A DNA stretch of 64,000 nucleotides from Bugula neritina (Eukaryota > Bryozoa > Gymnolaemata > Cheilostomatida > Bugulidae). The first letter of the stretch is position 1, and each line of letters opens with the position of its first letter. The notes below the pieces were generated by a model. It ran no database searches. It saw only the letters and a program-made list of their open reading frames with translations, and was not told where the DNA came from. The position numbers and the translations under genes were made by a program. The DNA lies in the NCBI GenBank assembly GCA_964035545.1, contig OZ037770.1:15412642-15476641 (forward strand), in the 5' to 3' direction. Positions 35,001-45,500 of this stretch are shown here, one piece after another.

Positions 35001-38000
35001 AGAAGATTCAGTTGAATCAGACGGAGGTACGCTATTTAGGCCATATAGTATCGAAAGATGGTCTGCGTCCTGACCCAGACAAGATAGCTGCTATTGAGGC
35101 CATGCCTGACCCAACAGACCGAGAGGGAGTACAAAGACTGATTGGTACTCTCAATTTTCTAAGAGCCTACATACCCAACATGTCAGCCTGTACTGAGCCC
35201 TTGAGAGTGCTACTGAAGAGTGATAGTCAGTGGGTGTGGTCCAAAGAACAAATGGAAAGCTTCCAGGTAATTAAACGCTTGCTTACATCCGAACCTGTCT
35301 TGCAGTATTTTGATGTTACCAAGGATGCGCATTTACAAGTTGACGCTTCAAAGTCGGGACTTGGTGCAGTGTTACTACAGGAAGGTAAACCTGTTGCATA
35401 TGCTTCACGCAGCTTAACTGAGACTGAGTGCAACTATCCCCAAATAGATAAGGAGCTGCTAGCAGTTGTGTTCGGCTGTGAGCGCTTTCACAGCTACCTC
35501 TATGGACGTGCTGTTCACATACAGACGAATCATAAACCTCTCATCCCGATAATGAACAAGTCGTTGCACAAGGCATCCCCAAGGCTGCAAAGACTACTTC
35601 TGCGACTACAAAGATACCGGATAGCTGAGTTCACATATGTTCCAGGCAAGTATTTATATATTGCTGACACACTATCCCGAGCCTACCTTCAGCGCGTTAC
35701 AAATGATCAGTGTGATCTCGAAGGTGAAGTTGTAATGGTTCATGCTTTAGAAACCAATGATAGCACCATGAATGAGATGAGACAGTCATATGCTGAAGAC
35801 CCGACAATGGACAGTCTGAAAAAAGCACTGCAAGATGGTTGGTCATGGAGTAGACGGAGTCAGGCCCCCACAGAAATCCAACCCTACTGGAATGTTAGAT
35901 CTGACATCTATGATGTGGATGGATTTCTTTACGTTGAAGAGCGGCTTATAGTTCCGAAGTCACAGAGGAAGCACATTCTAAAGTCGCTACACATGGGCCA
36001 CCTGGGCGTTGAGAAATGCAGAGAGCTTGCGAGGAAATCATTCTATTGGCCTGGGCTATCTGCTGATATACGGAATGAAGTGTCAAGTTGCCTCACCTGC
36101 GCTAAGTTTTCCAACCGTCAACAGAAAGAGCCGTTAATGTCTCATAAGCTACCAAGTCTACCATGGAATAAAGTGGCTATGGATATACTGTCCTATAAGA
36201 ATAATGATTACTTGGTAGTTGTGGACTGTTACTCTCACTTCCCCGAGCTGAGATTACTCAGGAGAAAGACTGCTGAAGACGTGGTTTTGGCATTGAAATC
36301 CATATTTGCTGTACACGGGGTACCAGTGTCCATTCTGGCGGACAACATGCCTTTCAGCAGTAGAGTCATGCAAACTTTTGCATCAAGCTGGTGCTTCACC
36401 ATTGTAACATCTAGTCCGCACTACCCTAAGTCCAATGGAATGGCTGAGCGTTATGTGCAAACGATGAAAGCCTTTCTAAAAAAATGTGAGGATGAAAGAG
36501 AGGATATATACAGGTCACTACTCAGATACAGGCAATCTCCTATCACTGGCTGTGCTTTCAGTCCAGCTGAGCTTCTGTTCAACAGAGCCCTAAGAAGTGA
36601 TTTGCCAATCACTGCCGAGTCGCTTAAACCAGTTGTTATTGAGGCTAGCCAACAACTAATAGCCAACCAAAACTTGCAGAAGAAGTACCATGACCGCCAT
36701 GCACGGCCGTTGGCTGATCTGGAACCTGGGACTCCTGCACTAATCAGGTCAAGCACTGACAAAGAATGGTCGCCAGGAATGATTGTCGAGCAGCATGACT
36801 CCCCCAGATCCTACTTGGTTGACAACGGTCAGTCTATAGTGCGTAGGAATCGTGTTCACCTCAAACCAGATAACACACAGACCCTTGGTGTCGCTGATGC
36901 TGCTGATTCTGATGTTGGGGATGCTCCTAATGAATCCCCCCACATGCCTACCCTGCCTGCAACACCTCTCAGGAACGCGGCACCACCACCAGAGCGTCAA
37001 CCCAGAAGCAACCGTGGAGTCCTCCCCGCTAAATACAAGGACTTCCACATGGGATAAGCTATTAGCCGTTTCCCACCCTGTACATAGTTATTTAGTTTCA
37101 TTGTTAATCCCCAATCCATATTAATCATGTATACTCGTATCATATTATTAATCTCAGCAACCTTAATCACAATGTTATAGAAGGAAGTCACCTGCTTAAG
37201 AAGGGAGATGTTATATTATTATGTGTCTTTTGTTTATCACTAATTACGGACTAGCGAGATGCTACGTTATAATGTCATGTGCATTTGTTTATTAAAATAC
37301 ATATTGGGTCACCGACGAACGAGAGACTACGAGATAAAAGATGTCAGCCTACAGTAGAGAAACATGCCGATAGACTTTGTGATAAAATAATTATAAATCA
37401 GTACTATACTTTTGGTCCTTGTATTTCCCCTGGCCGGCCAGTCCCCACTTTATTGTTCTTTCAATACTTCAATGTCACGTCTACACACTTCGAGTAACTC
37501 TCAGGTAATTATATACTCACTATACTTAATGTTTCATGAATCACTACAAGTTTTGATACTGGCAGTATGACAGATGTGAAATGTTTCAGGTGAAGACCGT
37601 ATAGATATTCCACAGATAAATTACGCCAAATGTAATGGAAGGAAATACAGATATTTCTATGGAACAGGGCTCATTGTAAATCAATATTTTGCCAACGCTG
37701 TAAGTTTAACTTTACAATTGTATTTTGATATCTTTATATTAAATATAGTATCGCAGTAACTATAATAAATAATATAATAGCTAGTATGGCGACTTATAAT
37801 ACATTTAATTGAACAATTTTGACATATGAATATTATAATATTTAATATAATATTATTATATTATAATATTGTAAACTATAGAATATTGATACCTAAATGA
37901 AACGTAGTAGTTTACTGACTACTTAAATATCTTCCTACTTTAAAACTAAATTCACAAAGCTAGTAGGCTTTACCATTGGTTGACATGTATATATAATCTT

Positions 38001-38698
38001 CTACAAAGAGCATATTATATTGAAGGCGAAAGGTTTAGGACGCTATTGGATTCCCTACACATAGGGAATCCAAAAGCGCCCTTAATTAATGCAATTCAGC
38101 AGGAGGAGAAAACTACTATATGTAACATCTGACTGATGACATGCATGTATTACAGCAGTTACACTATCTCTTTAGTTAGGCAAAGTAGACGTAGTTACGA
38201 AGAGCAGTGTGAGATGGAAAGGAAGTGCTAGCCAATACCCATCTGAACCTGTCTTCGTCCCTCATCCGGAAGCAACTTTAGAAGATGATGGTAAAGTTAC
38301 ACATCGTAGTATACTCTGCATACTATACATACATTACGCTGTGTCATGCTTTTACTGAGCATGCTTTACCTAGATTCAACTCAACAGACGAGTGCCCCTA
38401 ACCGTATCCACTCCTTCTCACAGCATCCACCCCACAATTCTCCTTTGCAGTGCCCTACCACATAGCTTTACACACCACCTTACAGTGCCCCTCTCTGTCA
38501 ACGTCTATATTGTCAGCTAAAAGTTGCTGTCGAATCGTTACAGGTGTGGTACTGGCCTCCGTGTGCGACGTGGACCCCAGCAAGCGTGACTTCCTGTTGG
38601 TACTTGACGGGAAAACCTTCCAGGAACTTGCAAGAGCGTATGTTCCGGAAAAAGTGCGGGTTCCGTATTCAATACATGGCAATTACTACAGTATATGA
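29089..38698 (+). CDS. Carotenoid/retinoid oxygenase (BCO/RPE65 family), 548 aa
   Basis: Eleven exons, all phases consistent: 29089-29206, 29312-29462, 29587-29694, 30328-30466, 30705-30852, 31345-31565, 31982-32135, 32400-32627, 37590-37699, 38176-38290, 38544-38698. The family's four non-haem iron histidines are present: ATAHPH (H187 or H189), SYSHSFG (H251), FFFHTIN (H322) and PYSIHG (H542). The N-terminal 'HWFDGAGILHKF' and the 'PDPC' block also match. Length is typical (about 520-560). Such enzymes cleave or isomerise carotenoids/retinoids in the cytosol or on membranes; which reaction applies cannot be told. A whole LTR retrotransposon sits in intron 8, and introns 3, 4 and 7 are largely minisatellite. 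AATAAA at 38844. Confidence 0.93.
29895..30310. repeat. 10-bp minisatellite in oxygenase intron 3
   Basis: About 40 units of TAGTATATGG with common variants (GACAGTATGTG), ending 17 bases before the acceptor of exon 4. Confidence 0.95.
30467..30690. repeat. 12-bp minisatellite filling oxygenase intron 4
   Basis: Units of GGATATAGTGTG and GTATAGTGTGA start at the first base of the intron. The real donor context AGT|GTGAGTAT recurs at least four times inside the array (near 30531, 30541, 30598, 30609). Confidence 0.9.
32121..32195. repeat. Tandem copies of the intron 7 donor site
   Basis: The junction AGCAG|GTAATAACTATAGCA (exon end 32135) is followed by two more near-identical copies, near 32153 and 32178, the last one even repeating the exonic ACAGCAG. 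Confidence 0.9.
32200..32395. repeat. TACTACAGTGTGTGTTGTTA-type minisatellite, intron 7
   Basis: About nine units of roughly 20 bases, ending at the acceptor region of exon 8. Confidence 0.9.
32702..32706. other. Left target-site duplication
   Basis: TGAAT directly before the 5' LTR; identical to 37537-37541. Confidence 0.85.
32707..33034 (+). repeat. 5' LTR
   Basis: Starts TGTTATATTATTATG, ends TAATGTTTCA. The only difference from the 3' LTR is ACATAC versus ACACAC near 32983. Confidence 0.95.
33035..33050 (+). other. Primer-binding site
   Basis: TGGTGGCAGCTAGATC directly follows the LTR; TGG complements the CCA end of a tRNA. The tRNA species was not identified. Confidence 0.75.
33143..37057 (+). 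CDS. Gag-pol polyprotein of the LTR retrotransposon (1304 aa)
   Basis: Single uninterrupted frame. An upstream extension to 33104 has no ATG, so the ATG at 33143 (MEGLKAPGEL) is taken as the start. Residue positions: gag to about 230; two zinc knuckles (CKFC at 235, CHNC at 254); aspartic protease DTGAE at about 317; reverse transcriptase with YFDD at 585 and LPFGLHS upstream; RNase H starting LQVDAS at about 734; integrase zinc region HMGH at 950 with later CLTC; catalytic D1028, D1067 and E1102, with 34 residues between the last two. Gag and pol are fused without a frameshift. The usual DNGPQF around the second Asp reads DNMPFS. The C-terminal 60 residues are proline-rich. No stop or frameshift was found. 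Confidence 0.95.
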   Translation: MEGLKAPGELSFEGNVSDNWRKWRRALENYLLASDLVLKPQESGQEPPPENAGINRRQVAILLNQAGEEATEIYGQFDFPAGKSKDVMADVLEQFEAYCNPRRNVLYEWFVFWSLSQSDGEPIDTFVKRLKTQATKCDFGELRDRMLLCRIVFGLTDGKLKERLLRDKNVKLESALDDIRAAEITKQQMSRMAAGDTTMKTVNEINDAAVSTVQSQSGATQNKTRSNTRKDNIDCKFCGYTHAKGRCPAYGETCHNCGKKNHFEKVCKGKALGEKQMNSLFIGAVGALSNESKLKSWILPMKVSDKGKANDIQFKIDTGAETNCINLRTVQSLGATLKPTSVCLYGYNKTKVKNVGAVQLTVNHKEHSQSVHFEVVDEDLPPILGLEAAESFGLIRRVDQLSTSILQEFPEVFEGVGRLDGEHEICVDKNVKPVVHHPRRVPLSMLDKVKKELDDMEASGIISKVDVPTNWVSSMVCVEKKDGSVRICLDPKDLNRAVRREHHKIPTLEDIAFRFNGMQYYTIMDMKHGYWHVALTQESSLLTTFNTPYGRYCFDRLPFGLHSSAEVFEKKVEQIFGDLPGVSVYFDDIIVAGKTQQEHDANLRKLLVKAKEANVKFNRKKIQLNQTEVRYLGHIVSKDGLRPDPDKIAAIEAMPDPTDREGVQRLIGTLNFLRAYIPNMSACTEPLRVLLKSDSQWVWSKEQMESFQVIKRLLTSEPVLQYFDVTKDAHLQVDASKSGLGAVLLQEGKPVAYASRSLTETECNYPQIDKELLAVVFGCERFHSYLYGRAVHIQTNHKPLIPIMNKSLHKASPRLQRLLLRLQRYRIAEFTYVPGKYLYIADTLSRAYLQRVTNDQCDLEGEVVMVHALETNDSTMNEMRQSYAEDPTMDSLKKALQDGWSWSRRSQAPTEIQPYWNVRSDIYDVDGFLYVEERLIVPKSQRKHILKSLHMGHLGVEKCRELARKSFYWPGLSADIRNEVSSCLTCAKFSNRQQKEPLMSHKLPSLPWNKVAMDILSYKNNDYLVVVDCYSHFPELRLLRRKTAEDVVLALKSIFAVHGVPVSILADNMPFSSRVMQTFASSWCFTIVTSSPHYPKSNGMAERYVQTMKAFLKKCEDEREDIYRSLLRYRQSPITGCAFSPAELLFNRALRSDLPITAESLKPVVIEASQQLIANQNLQKKYHDRHARPLADLEPGTPALIRSSTDKEWSPGMIVEQHDSPRSYLVDNGQSIVRRNRVHLKPDNTQTLGVADAADSDVGDAPNESPHMPTLPATPLRNAAPPPERQPRSNRGVLPAKYKDFHMG
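37198..37208 (+). other. Polypurine tract
   Basis: AAGAAGGGAGA immediately before the 3' LTR, the second-strand primer site. Confidence 0.8.
37209..37536 (+). repeat. 3' LTR
   Basis: 327 of 328 positions equal to the 5' LTR by direct comparison. Confidence 0.95.
37537..37541. other. Right target-site duplication
   Basis: TGAAT directly after the 3' LTR. Confidence 0.85.
38041..38078. repeat. Short hairpin in oxygenase intron 9
   Basis: Arms CGCTATTGGATTCCCTA and TAGGGAATCCAAAAGCG pair at 16 of 17 positions with a 4-base loop. Confidence 0.85.
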
Positions 38699-38776
38699 AC
38701 ACTTTCACATAATATACTACAGAGTAAAAACACTTTCACATAATATACTACAGAGTAAAAACACTTTCACATAACA
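38684..38776. repeat. 31-bp minisatellite crossing the oxygenase stop codon
   Basis: Three 31-base units. The first (TACTACAGTATATGAACACT...) contains the last four codons and the TGA; units two and three have TACTACAGAGTAAAAACACT at the same place. Coding and non-coding copies differ by few bases. Confidence 0.9.
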
Positions 38777-38785
38777 TACTGTGAA

Positions 38786-39574
38786 ATATTTATTCTAAAC
38801 GAATCTTTACAATACTATTGCTAACCTGGGGTCAGTATTCTACAATAAAAACTTTATTATATACTAAACATGTTGATGATTTGTTGGTGTTGACTTTTTG
38901 TGAGAGTTTGATATACATTAAGTTGTCAGCGATTAGTTTGGTGACGAGAGGAAATAATGTCTAGACGCAGGGAGCTAATTAGACCAGTAAACCATCCTTC
39001 TGTATAAAAGAGCCGCGGTTTATCTGTCAACATACAGGTGGCAGTAGCGGCATAGATTATCTCGTAACAATAGACTGCAGCAGCTAGTAGCATGGTTGGT
39101 GCATTTCTGTTGTAAACGAGGCAATAAGAATTAATTAAATACTTAGAATAACTTTATTGTAAAATAAATACTATGTCCGCCCAAAATAGAATAAGAAAAT
39201 GACTTTAGTAAGCACTACTAATTATCACAACTAGCGCATTGTTATGCTGCGATAATATAAGAGTAAATCTCAACACAAGAGTTGAGTCATGGAAAGAAAA
39301 CTCTTTGAAATGCCGACACAAGACAGTAACTAGATATATTCAAAGTGATGACAACTTCCACATTAATATTTACTAACCAACACATAGTCAAAGCTCTAAG
39401 ACACATTGCATTGTGAGTCAGCTAGGGCAGTGCGAGACAAGTTAGAGATTTTAAAGTTATAGAAAAATTTACGTTAGCTTAAAAAAACTAATTCATTGCT
39501 TGCAGTACTGAACATAGAAGAACTGGCACTAATGTTAACAGAAAAGGATAAAGTGGATCAGCTAAAATTCGGGT
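38786..39574. other. Convergent 3' regions of two genes
   Basis: Holds the oxygenase AATAAA (38844, + strand) and an AATAAA on the minus strand (TTTATT at 39153-39158) for the synaptotagmin-like gene. Nothing else is supported. Confidence 0.6.
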
Positions 39575-42500
39575 CTATTCCGCGTCGATGTTATGAAGTT
39601 TTCGCACAACTTCCTTCAGATCGGGAAAGTCGGTAGCGACATGTTTCCTAATAACGAAGCTTTGCTCCACCCACTTGTATGGATCAGCCAGCATCCTCTC
39701 CCAGAATTCCTTCTGTCTTCCGGAAGCATCCATCCACTCTACGCTCTTCTTGTAGCTCGTACCTAAACACGACAGTGAAGGTCATGACCTCAGAACACGC
39801 CACAACATAGCTAGCCGGGGAAAGCAAACCATCAGCTCTTGAAACGCAGTCTGCACATCAATTAGCAAATAAATGATAGGTTTTGGTTAATTTAATTTTG
39901 AGCATTTAAAATAGTTCAGTTATTAAATTCAAAACTTCCGCCATGCTGGAATTATAAATAAAGAAGCTTCAGTTTGAGATAATCATTCTGATTTCGAGTT
40001 ACTATTTGCAGCTGAGCAGAGGACTGGCAAACTACACTTAGCAAAGGTTCCTATCAACATTTGAGGCAGGAAGGGTTGCGCTGTGCAGTAAACCACCCGA
40101 TATATTATATTAGTGCCGTAAGAGAACAAAACGCACACAAATCTGCAGCTAGTGGTCACTATTTACTCATACTTACGGTATACAGTCGAGTCTTCATCTA
40201 AAACAGCAGTTCAATACAAGATTACAAGTGTGTTGGTTTGCTGACAGCTAAACGCTGCCTTGGTCACACAAACAAGGGTGTCACTGAACACACTGACTGT
40301 CATTGATTCACAATTTATAGACCACTAAACCCAGTTAGGCTTGGAAAAGGTGGATTCATGCGGCCAATTAGCAGAGAGTTTACAGAAATGAGTAGGTTAG
40401 TGGTGACCATGGTGACGGTGTAAACAAACTGGAGGTACAGAATACAACATGCATTGAAAGAGAAAGTGTTTCAGATGACAGAGAAGGGCTACCGGAAACT
40501 AATTAGAATCAAATAGTAGTTGAGCTATGGTATAACACAACAAAATCAGATAAATAAGTGAATCTTTATTGTACTGTTCGTAAATTACAAACTTTAAACA
40601 TTAAAATACATATTTTTTCCTATATTTTGGCTCAAGTTGAAAGACACGGGATTGAGGTATAAAGTGAAGTCGTAATAAATTCAGAGAGCGAGTGGACCTA
40701 TCATAAACACCTATACAAGTTTATTGCATCATGAGTTCTTATACTTATTATAGCGTGAGTTCCTATACTTATTATAGCATGAGTTCCTATACTTATTATA
40801 GCGTGAGTTCCTATACTTATTATAGCATGAGTTCCTATACTTATTATAGCATGAGTTCCTATAACGAAATGAGGTGGAACAGTTTGATTTTATGAATAAG
40901 GAAAATGAAACCAAGTTTTACTCAGCGACCTTTGACCTTAGGGAATCCGGGAAATTAGGAGTTGTGTGCCCATAGCCTAGGAGCTTACTATCTTAGCCTC
41001 AGAGTTTACTAGACGCTCACCTGTACCCTTGCTGAACCTGAGTGCCCCGAGAAGATCGTGGTTTCCCAGTCTATCGTGATCCCAGATGGTCAGTTCCAGA
41101 GCACATTCGTCTAAATCCTCGGTAGTTTTCTGTAAGTGTTTACAGTATGCAGTACTTAATATACCATACTTACTATACTGTACTTACTATACAGTACTTA
41201 CTATACAATACTTACTATACAGTACTTACTATACAGTACTTACTATACAGTACTTACTATACAGTACTTACTATACAGTACTTACTATACAGTACTTAAT
41301 ATACTATACTTACTATACAGTACTTACTATACAGTACTTACTATACAGTACTTACTGTACAGTACTTACTATACAGTACTTACTTTACAGTACTTACTAT
41401 ACAGTACGTACTATACAGTACTTACTATACAGTACTTACTATACAGTACTTACTATACAGTATTATTTCTTAGAGTTTAGACTGAATTCCTTAGACAATG
41501 TGGAAGATATAATGCGGGCGGTACCTTAGTAAAAGTGAACATGTCCCCCCAGTAAGGGTTGAGAGAGTCTTTGATGATTTGTGTCTTGTGCTTCTGTTTA
41601 TCAGGGAGTAGCACACTGAAACAGACACAACTAGTAGCACACTGCAACAGACACAACTAGTAGCACACAGAGAGGACTACATACTCTTACATAACTCTTG
41701 TAGTATGGGGAATTGTCTGTCCACATCGTGAACAAAATACAACGCGTGGCATTATAAATTAATAGTCAAAATACAAGGAAGGAAAAGTTTACATTTCTGG
41801 ATTTACAGCAAAAATGAATCAAATTCTGAATAAAACTGAATCACAGCTTCCTATTGACATTCAAAAATATGTAACATATTACTTAAAAATAACTCAATAT
41901 ACTATTTGACGTATGACTTAACATCTTACGTGATATATGACTTAACATATGACTTAATATATCGGTACTTATAAATAACTTGACGTACCACTTGACGAAT
42001 GAGTCTCGTGTTCCATTTTTCTTGTACGGCAGATTCTTCGCAGTCAGTACTTTGACCTCAACCTCAGCCTTCTTAGCTTTCTCAGTTTTAGTCGCCTTCT
42101 TGGAGGGGACGCAGCGTAGAGCCACCGACAATTCTGTGGGCAGTTGCATCCTTGGAGACTCGGGCACCTTCAGTATCTGTAAATATGTTGAGAATGTTGA
42201 GAGAAGCTGACGATTACCACAACGTGATATTTCACGGAAGAGTTGCATATTACTCAGCCTGCTGCTAAAATTGCTGCCAAGTCAGTAAACTGGAGAGGAA
42301 CTAAACTTCTCTAACACACATTATATAAAGAGGGAAGAGCTTACAAACACAGAACTGAATTTAATAACACTTGCCTTGTTTCCTAGCGGGTACCACTTAG
42401 CTTCTTCACCATCTTCATGGAAAATGAATGAATCGAGAGTTACGTTCACCTCCCCGAGGAAGTCGTTAGTTCCCATTCTATGCACACTCCACACAGATAT

Positions 42501-45500
42501 CTAGAAAAATAGCAGGAGTTGCACTGGTGTACATAGTCACTGTGAGTACATGGTCACTGTGAGTACATAGTCACTGGTGTACATAGTCACTGTGAGTATA
42601 TAGTCACTGTGAGTACATAGTCACTGTGAGTATATAGTCACTGTGAGTACATAGTCACTGGTGTACATAGTCACTGTGAGTACATAGTCACTGTGAGTAC
42701 ATAGTCACTGTGAGTATATAGTCACTGTGAGTATAATATAGTCACTGTGAGTACACAGTACTGAGTCACTGTGAGTACATAGTCACTGTGAGTATACAGT
42801 ACTGAGTCACTGTGAGTACATAGTCACTGTGAGTACTGAGTCACTGTCACTCACCTGAAGAGTTCGGAAGAGTAACTGAGTCTCACTGAGAGTATATCTG
42901 AAAGTCTCGTTGAACTCGGGGTCGAGAGATGACTTCACGACCTTTGTCTTCCTTTTGCTGACTTTTTGAGTGCCAGATACGAGGTAACATTTCACGTAAC
43001 TGCAATAAATACATCAGATTCTATCAACTACATGACTATAACAAACATCAAACATGATCAATTTAGTAACTATAAAAATCAAATCAAGTACAGGGTGCAG
43101 CTTTAAACGTTGAATAAATAAATTATAAAAAATATTAAATAATTATGATTAATTTAGCAACTATATTATATATAAGAAATACAATGGACTTACTAACATA
43201 ATGAGCATGTTGAATAAATAGTTAAATTTTGACACCAGAAACAAACAACAACGAAATGTAATACAAATTATATATTAAAGTTCACAAATCTAAAATGTAT
43301 CTTGTTTCATTTAAAGAAGCCAAATTATGAAGAACAAGTGCAGAAGGATGGCGGGGAATGAGCAGGTAAAATAAAGTAATAAACTCAACAACACGCATAA
43401 ATCAATCAAAGTAGAAGAAATAAAACGCAGCGAAGAGGGAAATGGGGTACAAAGTGGCTTGGAACTGAAGCCAACTTGGCTCTTTCAATTCGAAATCTGA
43501 TTGCATAAATTAAACAGGAGAAGACAACACTTATTAATGAGTGTTGGAAACTTGTTGGTACTCGTAGATGATTAAAATACCGTCATAGTTTCCGGGGGAA
43601 ACAGTGAACTAGTTTTAATAAGTTGTGTAGGCAGCAGGTTCAGAATTTACTTTCTTAATCATCATTTAGGAATTAATTTGCAAGATATTACAACTCCTAG
43701 TAGACTTTTCATATGACAGATAAATCACACGTTAAGCTACTTCTAGAGCCTAGAAAACAGAAAGCAAATATATAAAGAAAATCACTGAATCACAAACTAA
43801 ATTATGTGGAGTAATTCAAAAGAATTTAGAAGATCAAGCATACACTACTCGTTGTGCAGCTTTAGCGTGACCCCCAATCGACCTTGAACCGGTCAGTCCG
43901 CACAGTAATCTGAAACTATCAGCAAAATAATCTATTCAAAATGTGTGAAATAATTTGAGTAATCAAAAACAAACTACATGTTCAACAATTTTAAAGAAGA
44001 AACTTGAATAGATTTGGAGAAATCCTCTTTTGACCGCTACTTGTGGGCGAGTTCACAAAATATGCAGAACAAAACATAACATCTATTCACAACATGAGGG
44101 AAAGAATCGAGCAGATAACTCTAACAGACAAATTGTACAACACTGAGATGCAAAATAATAGTCACAACATGAAACTTCCAACAAATATTCAAACAATATT
44201 CAATAAGACATTTAACAATTTACTAAGGGGCGTGTCCTATACACTAAGTGGGTGTGTCCTATGTACTAAGGGGTGTGGCCTATGAAAGTTGCCTTATACT
44301 GAATAGAATGTGTTATAAATGAAATTTTAGATATTTTTGAACTCTGGGAGGGAATAAAACTCAACTTAATGTGTGATTAGATAATAGGACATTTCTGCTA
44401 TAACAAAAGTGGGCGTATGCCAAGTAGAAGCTGATAAGACACGCCCCCAGGAAGCTAACATCTCGAGTAACAGCAAAAGCTTACCATTCAGTAGCCTGGG
44501 AACATAAACACACAAAGTAGTGATATGATGAACACTTCATACAAGTTTCTGTCAGAAAACCAAGTCATACACTATGGGTTTTTAACAAAAAGGTGAATCT
44601 AACTTTTGCATTTTACACTCTTTGCATTAATGGTGGGTAGAGGGGCAGTAGAGGAGTGCATACGACAATGGCACATAAAATCAGTGCGGGACCGTTATAT
44701 ATAACTCTGTACATTCAGTGCGGTACTGCTCACCCTAGCAGCATACTTACGGATCTGACGTGTTTTTCTTTTTATTGGCAGCGGTCAGTCCCCGACACTG
44801 GTTTACTGTGATGGTCAGAACCCCCGTCTTTTTCTCGTACCCCAGACTGAACTGTGAACAGAGTATAATACTGGCTGTATACGCCACTGTACACCCCCTT
44901 AGAGCTATATACACCTATTATACACCCCCTTAGTCAGCAGTATACACTACTTATCCACCTCTGAGGGAGGTTGTATCCACCCCTGAGGGAGGTTGTTAAT
45001 GCACCCAGCCTCTCTTCTACCATTTATGAATTCAAGGAGGAGGATATATAATACATGTAGGATAAACTATTAATATATTTTACTCATCAGTATTTTAAAT
45101 AACAAGGCATCTTTTACATAATAGGCTAACAATTATTACTGGCTGTAAAACCATCTGATGTTAAATGATAAGGCAAAGGACTAGTATATACAGTACTGGC
45201 ATCCTTACTATGGTTAGTTAATACATATAACATACCTGAATCTCTCCAGCTATCTCGTGTTTGTAGTAATCAGCTTCAGTGAAAGAGCTGTGTAGACTAT
45301 CTGTACTAACCTACAAGACAAAGTGCTAGTAGACATCAAGTAGAACGCACACTAGGAGAGGGGGGGGTGGCACACTACACAGCTAGCTGATGGTTAAACA
45401 CACCAAGAACTAAGTCTAAGAGTTATACAACAAGAAGCAACCACGTCAGACAGCAACTAAAGAGGGGTTGGGGGCATACAGCTGACAGAGGCAGCAAGGT

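Larger units (their letters stand above)
32707..37536 (+). mobile_element. Complete Ty3/gypsy LTR retrotransposon (4830 bp)
   Basis: Two 328-bp LTRs (TG...CA) differ by one base, are flanked by the 5-bp duplication TGAAT and enclose a primer-binding site, one open gag-pol frame and a polypurine tract. No env-like frame is present. It is inserted in sense orientation 79 bases into intron 8 of the oxygenase gene, enlarging that intron from about 130 to 4962 bases. Domain order protease-RT-RNase H-integrase places it in Metaviridae; sequence style suggests a Mag-like lineage, which is a weaker call. Everything needed for mobility appears intact. Confidence 0.95.

Noticed and set aside
36749-37048. 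Minus-strand frames under gag-pol
   Set aside because: Shadows of the long coding frame; no independent evidence.
41086-41529. 147-codon plus-strand frame rich in Leu-Tyr-Thr
   Set aside because: Direct product of the 14-bp minisatellite inside a Slp intron.
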